Source of the DNA: Aphelocoma coerulescens
Lineage: Eukaryota > Chordata > Aves > Passeriformes > Corvidae
Direction of reading: 5' to 3'
NCBI RefSeq assembly: GCF_041296385.1
Contig: NC_091020.1
Location: 30,212,001 to 30,276,000 of the forward strand
DNA: 64,000 nucleotides
A program made the translations under genes and the position numbers. Of this stretch, positions 47,601 to 59,091 are shown one piece after another; position 1 is the stretch's first letter; each line of letters opens with the position of its first letter. The notes under the pieces were generated by a model. The model saw only the letters and a program-made list of their open reading frames with translations. It was not told the DNA's origin and searched no databases.

Positions 47601-50600
47601 AAACAGGAGTAGCACTGCCTAAACAGAGGCATAATAAATTAGCAGAATTTAACAATTTTCCTCACAAATGTAGCCCCAAAGTCCAGTAAAATATGACTGA
47701 GGAAAAAATTAGATGGGATGTGCTTTTACATTAATTAGAATCTTATGGTTTATTAGTCAGAAGAACTCCCTTTGTCAGAATCTTCACTTACAACCACAAT
47801 TTGTTTAGGGCATCATATTTGTTGGAACATAGATATCTGTTCATTAAGGCATTTAATCTTTCATTATATATGAAAACCACAGTCCTCACATGTAAGGAGA
47901 ACTTCTGACTTTAAAGATTAATCATTTCTGTTACATTGCCTGAATCTCAACTAGTAATCACTTATTTTTTATGTACTGAGCCCTAAACATCTGCTAGGCT
48001 GGAAAATCTTAGTGAGTTTTTCAAATTTCATTTTATCTAGAGGTGCAAACACAAAGAAGCCCCATAAGAAAAAATATACAGGCCACCCTATCCCAAATAA
48101 TCAAATCCAAATAAAATAATAATATTATTTTGTATGTGGGAGTGGATAAATCCCAAGCAGACAATCTGTTTGAAACTTTAAATAGCAATTAATGGTAAAA
48201 CCACTTTGAAATGGAATGTGTAAGTTTGCTATCCATCATATAAGGTAGTAAGCAGTGGCAAAGCAACACAGAAAAGATATAAAAACTAAGTGTCAAATAC
48301 TTCAAGAATTTAGAGTATGTTCAAAGACAGGTGTATTAATAACCCCCTCAGTGTGTGACAAAACTGTACCCATATTCAGAGGAGACATTGATTATGCTTA
48401 ACCTTCAACAGCAGTCTGTCCACAATACTATTCTGCAGAACACAATGGGTATCTGCTTTCTCTAAGCATTTTCCTCTCTACTTGTAGCATTTTCAGCTAC
48501 TGCTGCTGACTGCTATTGCTGATCAAAGTGAAATAAATATTAGCCCCTGAAGATACTGTTCACCCTCCTTCTTCCTATGGTCAAATGAATCCAGATATTC
48601 AGGAGGAAAATCAGCTTTCAGAATTCCACACAAGATCTGAATCCTCAGTTGTCAGGTTCCACCCAAGAACTGGAGCCTTCCTGTTCCCATAACTTCATTT
48701 GCCATATTTCACTCATTACATTCCACTTGCTGCCTTTCCATGTGCTACCACCAGCTACAAGTGGGTTTGCCATTGTTATTTCACTAACCCTGAAGAAACT
48801 TTTTCTTCAAAGTGATTGTACTGGTGGAGTCTGAGGCACCTCCCACAATGTGGCTTCACTAAAACAAAGCAGAAGCAGATGGGAAATTGCCTGGCATTTT
48901 TCTATGTGTAAAGTTGTAACCTCCATGCAAGAAGAGCTTAGAAAACCTTAAGTTCTCCAGAGCAAAGCACCCCTTCTAAAAAAATTCCCACCAGTTCACT
49001 TCTTCTTTCTTAATTTTGCTCACAGTTCTGATAGTTGATCTTAGACATCTACTTTGACATCAGTGGAAGAAAGAATGGGATCTGCATTTCCTGGGCATTA
49101 CTCAGCTTTGAGTAATGCATCCCCATGCCTCCACTTAGAAGGGAAAATGTTATTGGAAGGGTTTGGCAGATGAGCCACCTTGTGCAAAAGTCAAAGTTTT
49201 AAATATCTGGTTGCCTTTGTGTTCCCTGCTCTGCACACATGGGAGCTAAGCCCAAAGGAACAGCCTCACTTCCCAGTCGCCAGCAACCTTCTCTCCCCTT
49301 CTTCCCTTCTCCTCCCAGTACTCCTATTGAGTTAATCAGTCCTTCCACACCTGCACAAAGGGCAGCCTCTAAAAAATCTCATTATTACACTGTGCAGCAC
49401 ATTACAATGGTGATAAAAGGGGCATCTCTATTTAGCCTTACCTGGCTTCTAGATTTTCAGTCAAAAAACAGCTTAATTTTAAGGATGACTTTTGCTACCT
49501 TCTCATAATTACATAGCATTCAGATATTATGTTTCTGTTTTTATTAACTGATAATCTATGTTATTCTGGATGTCCAGTACATTATTTACTTAGTTTCCCG
49601 CAGAGAGAATAAACAATTTAGTTCCTGAAAGCTTTCTGATTTTTTCCCTCCCAAAATTTTTTTTGGTTTCATTCTGCTATTGATCCTAAAACAGATGGAC
49701 AAGAAAAAACAAGGATGGAAAGGGTGTTCTAATGGCCAGGATTAATTAATCAAAAAAGATGAGATGAATGTCTCCTACTGGCAGGTTTGCAGCTCTGTAT
49801 TTTGCTTCAGTGGATCCTTAGCAAAATCTAGAAATAAACACAGGACAGGGAAATGAAAAGGATGCAGAGGCTGCTCTGTGTTTGGGGTTGAAACTACTTC
49901 CTCCTATTAATTTCCTCCACTCTTTCGAAATAAAGAAAGAAAAGATACACACCCCACGACTTTATATTTATTTCCAGTTAAAAGAAGATTCACACTTTAT
50001 TTTTCTTAAATACTGTAAAGGCTGAACACTCAACCAACCCACTGTATTTAGGTTTCCCTGAGTGCTTCACAGAGATTTGTTAAAGATATAAAATAGCATG
50101 CCAAACAATGAAAGAGCTTGTTTCCCCAACCACTTCTGTTGAAAGCTATTTTGTATTTGTTCCTATGCAACAAAAATTTAGTTTATGTGTAGGTGTTCCA
50201 TGTTTTTACAAACTCTACACTCCTTAGTTGTTATAAGATTAAAACAATTTTCTCCCTCAGTAAATGCTTCCCTTGAAAACCACTGGAAGCACATAATTCA
50301 TCTGTCCATTTATAGCTTCTATTTTCTTCTAGGCACTGAGAAACTACTGATTGTGATTGTTGTTTTCCCTTTTAAGAAGCTGATGTTGAACAAGTGACAG
50401 ATAAGACAATTTAATGTTTTGGTGACCATACAGATCGATTTTTCATTTATTCTGAAGTTTAAAAGATAAAAAAGACAAGCAACTAAGGTATGATTGCACA
50501 GATTTTGTTTAGCAAATTACTCTTCTATACCCAGAAAATTTAACAGGCACTCTCATTAAACCTGCAGGGAGTTTTAAGGTAGCTTTATGTCTCGGTTTTT

Positions 50601-51605
50601 GAGACAAAACTTCAGGAGGAAACACTCTGGAGTCCATCTTAAAGGCACAGCGTCCTTGGGCATTAAGCAGACGGTTAAGGAATAAAGAGGCTTCATAACA
50701 TCACCCTAGGACACTTTAGTAACAATATTTTTCAAAAAATGCATTCAAAGATTTTTTTCCCTGAACCATTTTCTTCTCTATGGAATCTATCAGAGAGGTT
50801 TGGAGATACAGTACGAGCCTTTAGGTGTGAATAATAGAAAAAGAAGGAAAAAAAAGAAATTTGTTACCACAGGTTGCAGAAGGTCTCAATAAAAAGATAA
50901 GTGAAAAGGGAACGTTGTGGGGTTTCTGGAATGGACAGAGAAATGAAAAACCGTACAAATTTGGGAAAGTGTTTGTATGGAAAAGGTAAGGGTTGGTATC
51001 ACATTTCACATGTGTTCAAACATGAAGACACTAAACCCTGCTGAAATCTGCTGTTCTGCATGAAGAAATCCTTCTGAGAGAGCAGGGGGCCTGGGGTATC
51101 TGACCTGGCTGTCCTCAAGAAGTTTAAGGATGAACAACTAAGTCAGAATCTCCTTCTTTCCATTTATTCTGCAGGAGACTAAATTTGGATGCCAGAACTG
51201 TTTATCTGTACCCAGGGTTTATCTGTACCCATCTGTATCCTGATGTCAGGTAAGGTGGCACTTGCAGGAATTGATGCAGTTTTCATGTTATTACACAAAA
51301 ATAAAAACTGAGATGACTAATCAACAGTCAGTAGTCAACACAGACATCTAAATTGCTTTCAGTCATATTTCACTAATATCCACTGTTTTCAGCTTACTGG
51401 ATATTTGCAAGAAATTTAAAAATTATGTCAAGGATTTGACAGTGATATCCTAAGCAATCTTAGAAAAGTCCTGGAGATACGATGTTGTTTTATATTCACA
51501 AGTCTTATTGCCTTTGCAGTGTTAAACACCAGGGAAGCACTAGAAAAACCCCAGAATTTTAGAGTCAGAAATCACAGAAGTAATCCTAGAGATAAGCCTG
51601 GTTCC
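44606..51605. other. Intergenic region
   Basis: About 7 kb of AT-rich sequence without recognisable genes or dispersed repeats. It includes the stem-loop at 46555-46623 and a short (CA)n run near 46113-46124. Open frames such as 45597-45932 and 49239-49508 show no similarity that I recognise. Confidence 0.65.
46555..46623 (+). ncRNA. Pre-miRNA-like hairpin (candidate)
   Basis: The 5' arm CACATCAGATGCAGCTGGTCAG (46559-46580) pairs with the 3' arm at 46597-46619. It forms 22 base pairs with a single bulged A (46610) around a 16-base loop (46581-46596). An A·A mismatch at the base is followed by three further G-C pairs (46555-46557 with 46621-46623). Length and shape match a microRNA precursor on either strand. 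I do not recognise the sequence as a known microRNA, and a palindromic repeat remnant is the alternative. Structure is seen directly; function is inferred. Confidence 0.35.
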
Positions 51606-51647
<42 letters not shown>

Positions 51648-51655
51648 GGATGGAA
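51606..51655. repeat. (GATA)n microsatellite
   Basis: An uninterrupted ATAG/GATA tetranucleotide run occupies 51606-51647 (about ten units) and is followed by two GGAT-type variant units. Likely length-polymorphic. Confidence 0.98.
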
Positions 51656-54438
51656 AAAACATGAAGCTACTAAAAATAGCAGAAAATTCCCATCTTTGCT
51701 CTTATGAAGCAATTTTTTTCTGCCTGCTTATTTTACTGATGGGAAGTAGAATTTTACATCCCAAGGATCACTATCTGTGAGAATAATTTAGAACATTGCA
51801 TAGATGGTAATTTTGCCCAAGTATTCACTAGGAGACTTTTCCATGGGCTTAACTGTTATTCACATTATTAAAAATATTACAAATCTTAAGCCATATTAAT
51901 GAACATGTTTCTATGCAAGTTTTGCAGTACAATAGAATTACATCATGATCAGTGCCCTATAAATAACCATTGGCTCTGCTAAATACTAGAAGCAGATTTT
52001 ATTGCCTCATATACTACTCTTGACCACTTAATTAGCTACCACAAAAGCTAATTAATTAGACGTCACAGTCTCTAATCATTCTGGAATTTGCTCTATTATG
52101 TTCAGCTCAAATATCCTCTTTCCTCAACAGACCCCCTAAAGTTTAGATGAACACAATAAAGCACTATGGGTTTTTTATTTTCATCTTTCCAGATACTCAG
52201 GATCAGGATGAGAATATTTAGACTGGTTTTTTGTTTGGTTTTTTTTTTTTTTTTTTAAATTTTCATATTTAACTCTGTCTTTATTACAGGGGATGTTTGT
52301 GTGAGCTTGAAAGGCTTCAGCCTGTTTTGGTGTTAGTGTTCCAACTTTTTAACCTAACATTGCCAAAAAATCATTCTTAAGAAGTCAAGAATTCCATCAG
52401 CTTAACTCAGTGACTGCCTAGTGCTGCTGTACCTCAACATACATGTCACATGCACAGGTATTTTATCAAGTGACTTCTCAGTTAAACTCAAAAGCTGTAC
52501 CTCCAAGATTCTAAATTGTTTTGTCAACAAGATGCAGCCACTCTGTAAAGTCAGCCAGTGTATTGTGGTGGAATGAAAGTACCAATGAGAAACAAGCTGA
52601 TAAATTGGTTTGACTAATCATTAAAACCCATCCAGTATAATCGTTTTAGCTGATCTCGTTTAAGTCATTCCGTGGAGCTGCCAAGAGAGTTCAGGGACAG
52701 GTCGATCTTCTATTCGCATCAGGCAAGGATCAGGCAGATAAAATCCGATCAGTTACCTGACCATTCTTGCATTTATATGTAATTATTCCCTGTTGTTGTT
52801 TTAAAGCTTCCATCTGGAGGAAAGAAATCTGTTCTGCTCCTGACCTTTTCAGACCTCATGTCACTGTATTTAGCTTTAACAGATGGATTCTACTGATCTG
52901 ATATGAAAATAGAAATAAAAGATTGAAAACATGAAAAGAGCGGAAAAATATAGAATCATTAAAGCCCTGATTCACTGCTAAGTGCAGGTCAGTGGGTGAA
53001 TCTTCACTGGATTCATGGGTCATTCGTCAGGCCTCACAGCTTGTTCCTGCCCTAAACTGCAAAAGAATTAAAGAGACTCTATTAAGAAGGTGACTGGCAC
53101 TACCTTCCTCTGAGTGGGAGAGAGCAGGAAGGACTGCTAACACACACTGTATCCCCAAGGTCATGACTACTCTGAACACACAGCTCCAGTCTAAAGTTCC
53201 ACTTCTGAACAACACTCAGATCTACCTTGTGGCAGCAAGAGCAATTGCTCTGAGCAGATTTCTGCACAAGAGCATAATTCTTCCTGTCTGTACATGTCTT
53301 TTCGTCAGTTTCTTCAATTTCTTATTCAATTCTGCTGAATGCAACAGAAGAGTATTTGTTGTCTCCAGAGTGGAATGTTTTTTGAACTGTCTCTTGGATC
53401 AGAGATAAGGGCAAAAAAAAAAATTTAAAAAAAAAAAAAAGGAAGTGTTTAACATCATTAATAAGATGGGATGCAACTGTTTCCTATTTTAGTCTTCCTG
53501 TTTAAAAAAACCCTACACGCCCTATCATTACATTATGGCTAAAACTATCAAGTGATATAATTTCCTTTATTGTTTCCTGCCCTTAATATTATTGAGTATT
53601 ATTAACCAGTTGTCTGTTATTATCCAGCTGCTGCCTTTGACTGCAACAGTGGTTTCATTCCACAGAGGCCAAAGCAATTCCTGCACATAGTGACTTTTAT
53701 GTAAATGGAGAATGGTTAAATTAATCAGCCTAATTTTAGGAGTAACAAGTCTTAGTTGTAAGATCTATAAACCAGACACTTTCTGGAAATTATATTCACC
53801 TTACATTAAAGAAATACATTAAATTATTTTACCCTTCATCAATCTAATGCTTTGTGCCATTTCTGGGTAAACCAGTTTAAAAATCCTGACTTATTTTTAC
53901 AATGGTCAGCAATGTGTTTATGTTTTAAGGGCTATTTTCTCAGTTAACATAAATTAACATAACTCAACTGAAGTCAAAGTGCTATTGACTAACTAAGTGG
54001 GGATTTACATTTTAAAAAGCCAATTCTCCAATAAGTTTGTGATCCAATTTTCAAGACTCCTAAAACTGGCCAACTGTTCCAAAGCATGTGGCCACATATG
54101 AAAATGGTCAGTGTGCTACTAAGAAACAGGTGAAGTCAAAGGAAAACTTTATTTACTCTACTCTCCTTGCTATTTTTAAGAAACTATTTTTTCTACAGTA
54201 GTGATGAAATAAAATTTTAAACATGTTCTAGGCTTTTAATTGTGACTGTAGAAGCATTTTATGTTTTTGAGGGTTACTCAGAGTGTTTATTTAATATACG
54301 TTAATAATAAGGAACAGGTTTGCAATGAAGAAGTAGAAGGGATATTATTTATGGAAGGATCTGCTTTTATTCCTTTTCCTTTCCATATCTGGACTGCCCA
54401 GTGCCTGGCTTCTGGAACCTGTGCTGTTTCTGCACCAG
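51656..54438. other. Intergenic region with a possible conserved non-coding element
   Basis: AT-rich sequence with T and A homopolymers (about 52227-52257 and 53411-53442). An inverted repeat TTAATTAGCT/AGCTAATTAA with an 8-base loop lies near 52028-52055. The segment at about 52590-52810 is notably complex and CpG-containing for this neighbourhood. No gene is recognised. Confidence 0.6.
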
Positions 54439-54656
54439 TGCCTAAGGTTTATTTGGGGAGGGGAGGGAGAAGGGCTGCTAATGATCTCCCAGAGATAAAT
54501 GAAATTGCTGATTTAGTCAAGCTCATTCTTGACCTTGACACAAGATGGGACAGGCAAAGGGAAGAGCTCAAAATAGAGCAAGTGAAAGAAAGGAAGATCA
54601 AACGAATGCTCAGGTCTGGCCAAGACCCCCCCTACATTCAGCTAACACCTGGCTGA
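54439..54656 (+). CDS. Candidate terminal coding exon of an unrecognised gene (or relic)
   Basis: I do not recognise the product. After an acceptor-like CTGTGCTGTTTCTGCACCAG (AG at 54437-54438) the frame encodes PKVYLGRGGRRAANDLPEIN, EIADLVKLILDLDTRWDRQR, EELKIEQVKERKIKRMLRSG and QDPPYIQLTPG, then TGA at 54654-54656. The middle is strongly charged and predicted helical, possibly coiled-coil, and the PPY...PG end looks like a real C terminus. The upstream 60 codons of the same open frame look non-coding, which fits an exon boundary. No upstream exon was found. It could be a terminal exon, a retrocopy fragment or chance. Confidence 0.35.
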
Positions 54657-56271
54657 GTTAGAAAACATGACCAGTCCAACCTTCCTGTAGGAGCCGATTG
54701 AAGCTGTCAGCTCCCGGCTTGTCACCCACTGCATCAGGAGGCCCCTGGGCTGCCACAAGAGCCCTAATTAGGCAGAAATGGCACTTCGGCAACTGACCCG
54801 CCAGGACCTTTGGCAAAGCATTTAACATCATTAGTTAACATTTTTATTAAAAAAAGTGTGAATGTAAATGAACAGCCAATGCATTTCAATAGGGTTTGTC
54901 GGTGGCACTGCACGCCCCCCACTCTCCCAACCACACACACACTTTTTTGCATGAATAGTTCACTTGTTTTCTCTAAAGGGGGATGGGGAGGTAGGGACTG
55001 TTTTTCGAAGGGAACGAGACATGTTCAAAGCAGAAGTAAGGTCTTAAACAATCAGACACAAACTCTTGTCTTTTGGGAAGCGTGTTGGTGAGTGAACAAA
55101 CAGTAAATGCAATCCTACCTGCAACATGCCTAAGGGGACGTCTGAAAGGGAAAGCAGGCATAACCCACCCCAGAGCACAGAGATACAAATCACATGTTCA
55201 TCTGATTGTTCGAAGTGTATTCATTGTGTTCTTTTTCTTTTCTGTTACATCCAAGAATAGGTGCCTAATCCAGTAAGCCTGCAACCCTTTGCCACAGCTA
55301 TCAAATACTACAGCAGTGTAAAAGAATGAACAGCTAAGAATATACTGTCCTCCTCTTTCTTTGTAATTTCTTTAGTCATTGCACATTACCTTTGACAGAA
55401 GATTACCAAAAAATACCACTCAAGCATAGTAGCAACCTACCTTAATTAAGTCCCCACTAGCAGCACTTTATCTGTGAAAAGTTATTTATTCATACAGAAG
55501 AGCATGCAGCCTTGAGGCAGTTTATTAGTACTCCTTTTTTTCTGCAGGTTATTTAACTAAAGAGTTTCCATAATTTATCAATATCTGCCCAAAAAACTGG
55601 CGCAGATTTGGGAGATAAGAGACATATGAAAATTAAATTATTACAAACATACTTCCTAATAAAGAACTGGACAGAACTCGGAAAGGTGTACAGCCCTCTG
55701 CTATTTTATGTCTGTTTCCTATGAACATGCCCCAGTGCAGGCTACTTTTATTTTCTTTGAGCCCATTCTCTTCTTCTTCCTCCAATGGAAGAATTCAGCT
55801 CCAAATTCAGCACTAGGGCTAATTTCTTAGGCCGGATAAAGACCATAGTACCCCAGATATTGGAATTTTCTCCCTCAGTCTATAGCAGTCATATGTTACC
55901 AGAAACACTTTTGTTCCACCAAAGAAAAGATGTTTTCATTTGTTAAGAAATCATTCTATTACATTCTAGCTACATAGCCTATCACTTATGCCTTCTCAAT
56001 AAGGCACAAATGTAAGAAGAGATTAAAATAGATCTCCCATGATTTGGGACTCAGATACTGAAGATGTTGGTTCAAAACCCAACTCATCAGTCTTGCTCTG
56101 AAGCCCATGGAAGTTTATCCTTTTTCTCAGAACCACATTTTTAAAAATGAAATAACAATGTTGTCATTTTATCACACATTGGCCTACCCAGAAATTCTGG
56201 TCCCTGACTGTTTCCAAGCCACATACACACCGTATCAGGAAAAAAACAAACTCAAAACTTAGCTATGCATC
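54657..56271. other. Sequence downstream of the candidate exon
   Basis: The first 200 bases have CNE- or 3'-UTR-like composition, with CCTAATTAGG-type homeobox cores near 54763 and low simple-repeat content. The rest is AT-rich and unremarkable. Confidence 0.5.
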
Positions 56272-56625
56272 TCTCCTGGTCTGGGCTGGGATAAAGCTCA
56301 ATTTCTTCCTAGTAGCTGGCACAGTGCTGTATTTTGGATTTAACAGGAGACTAATGTTGATAATACACTGATGTTGTTAGTTGTTGCTAAGTGGTGCTTA
56401 CCCTAAGTCAAGGACTTTCAGTTTCTCATGCTCTGCCAGTAAAGAGGTGATCCAGAAGTTGTGAGGAACCTTGGCCAGGGTATGACCCTGACGTGCCAAA
56501 GGGAAATTCCACACCAAAGAACTGGGGGAAGTTGGCCAGGAGCACCGGTCACTGCTGGAAGATGGGCTGGGTATGGGTCAGTGGGTGGCAAGCAATTGTA
56601 TTGTGTATCACTTGTTTCTCTTTTG
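56272..56625 (+). mobile_element. Avian ERVL-type LTR, partial and diverged
   Basis: The text CTCCTGGTCTGGGCTGGGAT, TTCTTCCTAGTAGCTGGCAC, AGTGCTGTATTTTGGATTTA, TGATGTTGTTAGTTGTTGCT, CTTTCAGTTTCTCATGCTCT, GGGGGAAGTTGGCCAGGAGC, GGTCAGTGGGTGGCAAGCAA and TTGTATTGTGTATCACTTGT follows a very common avian endogenous-retrovirus LTR of the ERVL group, in plus orientation. The terminal TG and the 3' end with the polyadenylation region are missing or unrecognisable, so no target-site duplication can be shown. No internal viral genes are present beside it. Confidence 0.82.
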
Positions 56626-58633
56626 TAAATGCTTTGGGATCTATAGATTATGTCATGTAAATTCTACTCTCTTTGTGTGTGCATCTATGCACAAATGAGT
56701 GTTTGCATTCTCTTTTTAAACAAGTGTGCGTAGCCTTTGGAACAACATGGAATTCTAGATACAGATCTCTAAAGCTCAATACTAAGTTTAAAAATGCATG
56801 TAAGAATCCTGGCTTGATCTTTTGACTCAGCTGTGACAGCAAGTGAGCAGGTCATTTTGTCAGCATTGAAATAATTTTCACCAGTGAATTAACAAAAACA
56901 AAATGCATGTCTTTCTTTCTAGAGCAGAAATAAGATGAGATAGATATTTTACAAATTTATTTGCTAATGATATGCATCTGGTGACTTGTCTATCCCCATG
57001 ATGCAGGTTTTTAGTTTAAAAGCAGTATAGAAAAAAAAAAAAAAAAAATTTTTCAGGAATTGCCCAGAAAGCTGAATCATACAAGGCTCAGAAAGTTGGA
57101 AACTGTAAAGTGTCTATATGTGACCCCTTTTCCCATCACATGACTGTTTTCCAGTCAAGTTCTTCAGTATGGCTTCTCCTCTCCCGCTGGGAACTTGAGG
57201 GGTGGGTGAAGGGAGAGAGAGGTGACAGCTTATTGAAAAGCCAGTGCTCCCTGCCTGGTTTTGGCACATTTTCTGCAGGTGCCTCGCACTATAGCCACAA
57301 TAGCCTCTGGAAGAGAGGATTCAGACCTGTCAACAGCTACAGGAGGCAACTGCACAGCTTTGTCTTACAGGCTAACTTCATTGTCTGCTGTTCTGAGCCC
57401 TGCAGCACAGGCACCCGTTAATGAGATGAGCCCCTTTTCCCTCCATTTGTTCCTCCCTCTGTTTCTCTTGCCTTTCTGTAATGATTTAACTTGATCGCAT
57501 TGGTTCCTTTCTAGTGGGGATTGCTCCAACAATCAGATAAGATAATTGCCTGTAGAATACTGCTCAGCAACAACTATTACTTCCTTTGCTGAAAATGTCA
57601 GAGCAATTTAAAGCTCTTAGTGAAGTTCAAGAACAAGGAGGTGAAAAAGAGGCAGCTCCTATATATGTACCTATCTGTGTGTATATTTAGCAAGTTTGCA
57701 GTGGCCAGATCCCCTGGTTGATCTTACTTTATAAGCAACATTTTGAGCATACTTTATATTTTCATGACTTTTAAAACAACCTAAACAATGTAAACATACA
57801 CACCTCAATTCACATAAGGAAGCATTTCTCACATTTACTTCAGCTTTGGAAGACAATATTACAGAATTGCCTGGTTTGCATTTTCCCCAATTCCTATTCC
57901 ATTTCTAGAAACCAAACTAATGCAATTCCTTTTTAACCTTAAAATTTAATCTTAAAGTATTGACTGCATACAAAAGTTTCTGAGGTGAAGTGACAGCTGA
58001 TAGAAAAGTAATATACCAAGAGAAGGTAATTTAGATATTGCACGTCAAATTTAAGTACAATTAAAACGCCAAAAATAGTTTGGGCTGCTGTTTAATTCAC
58101 TTCTTCACCTGAAACACACACTGTCACTGCCAAAAGCCACGTGATGTTACTCCCTGATGAACAATTCAAGAGCACACCCACAGACACATGCTTTTGATAA
58201 TGCATGATAATGCTTTTTATCACTAAAGTATACAGGCTCTAGAGATTTTGTACAACATCAAGATCTGCATTTATTTGACTGACAGTGCAAAATAAGCAAG
58301 AAAGAATCCACACATACAAAAATTTACTCAGAGCACAATTGAAAAAACTGCACAAAACCTCATCCTTTATCCTTTTCCATTTCCCATTTTTCCTATGCTG
58401 TATGTGCACTGTCAACAATAATACACCATCACATAGCCATAGCCATCAATTCTTTTTACTGTATATTTCATAAAGAATAAACAGCATTGGAAAGCTTCTT
58501 AGAGTTCTGTGAAAAGAGTAGAGAGCTGAATCAGCAGCTGGATCATTACAGGCTATTCATATGCTGAGTTGCTGAGGAACCAACATAGGGAAATTCCTTA
58601 TTCTTTGGAGAGGAACTCCAACATAGGCAACTA
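56626..58633. other. Intergenic region
   Basis: AT-rich sequence with an A18 run at 57031-57048 and short microsatellite-like tracts. No gene, tRNA or repeat family is recognised. Confidence 0.65.
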
Positions 58634-59091
58634 TGATGCCCTTTCTTTGGTCTTAAAATCAAGAGTCAAACACGGTTAGAAGGGAAAAAGGGATCCCACC
58701 TTGGTATCCACTTCAAGGATCCCCAGGTGCACCATGTCCAGGTCGAATGCACCAAAATGCGCACCACAATGCACACCCCAAAAGATCTGGTATAACATTA
58801 TAGGTCTTACTAATTAGCATATCTATCCAAAATTCCCCAATCAGAGGCTCGAATGAGCCCCCCTCCCCAAGGAACCTTCCCGTGGATGGTTCTGAGTTTA
58901 CAGAATGTGTTCTGGAGAGGACCTTGGGGTCTGGGGCTTTCTGATCCCTAACTACAAAGCTTCTAAGATGTTGAGTCTCCTAGCTTGACAAACAAGTCCA
59001 AGAATGTAGGCAAAAAGCACTAAGAATAAAGAAGTTGTAAAAAGGTATAACAGGGGTATAAAAGAAAAGGCAAAAAATCTTCATGGCATCA
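58634..59091. mobile_element. Solo LTR of an endogenous retrovirus (458 bp, complete ends)
   Basis: The element is bounded by the perfect 7-bp inverted termini TGATGCC (58634-58640) and GGCATCA (59085-59091) and flanked by the 4-bp direct repeat ACTA (58630-58633 and 59092-59095). This is the anatomy of an LTR with a 4-bp target-site duplication, as in class I (ERV1) elements. On the plus strand a CCAAT box (58837-58841) and AATAAA (59025-59030) suggest plus orientation. However, TATAAAAG at about 59058 is close to the end, so orientation is left open. No internal region is present, so it is probably a recombination product (solo LTR). Confidence 0.82.
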
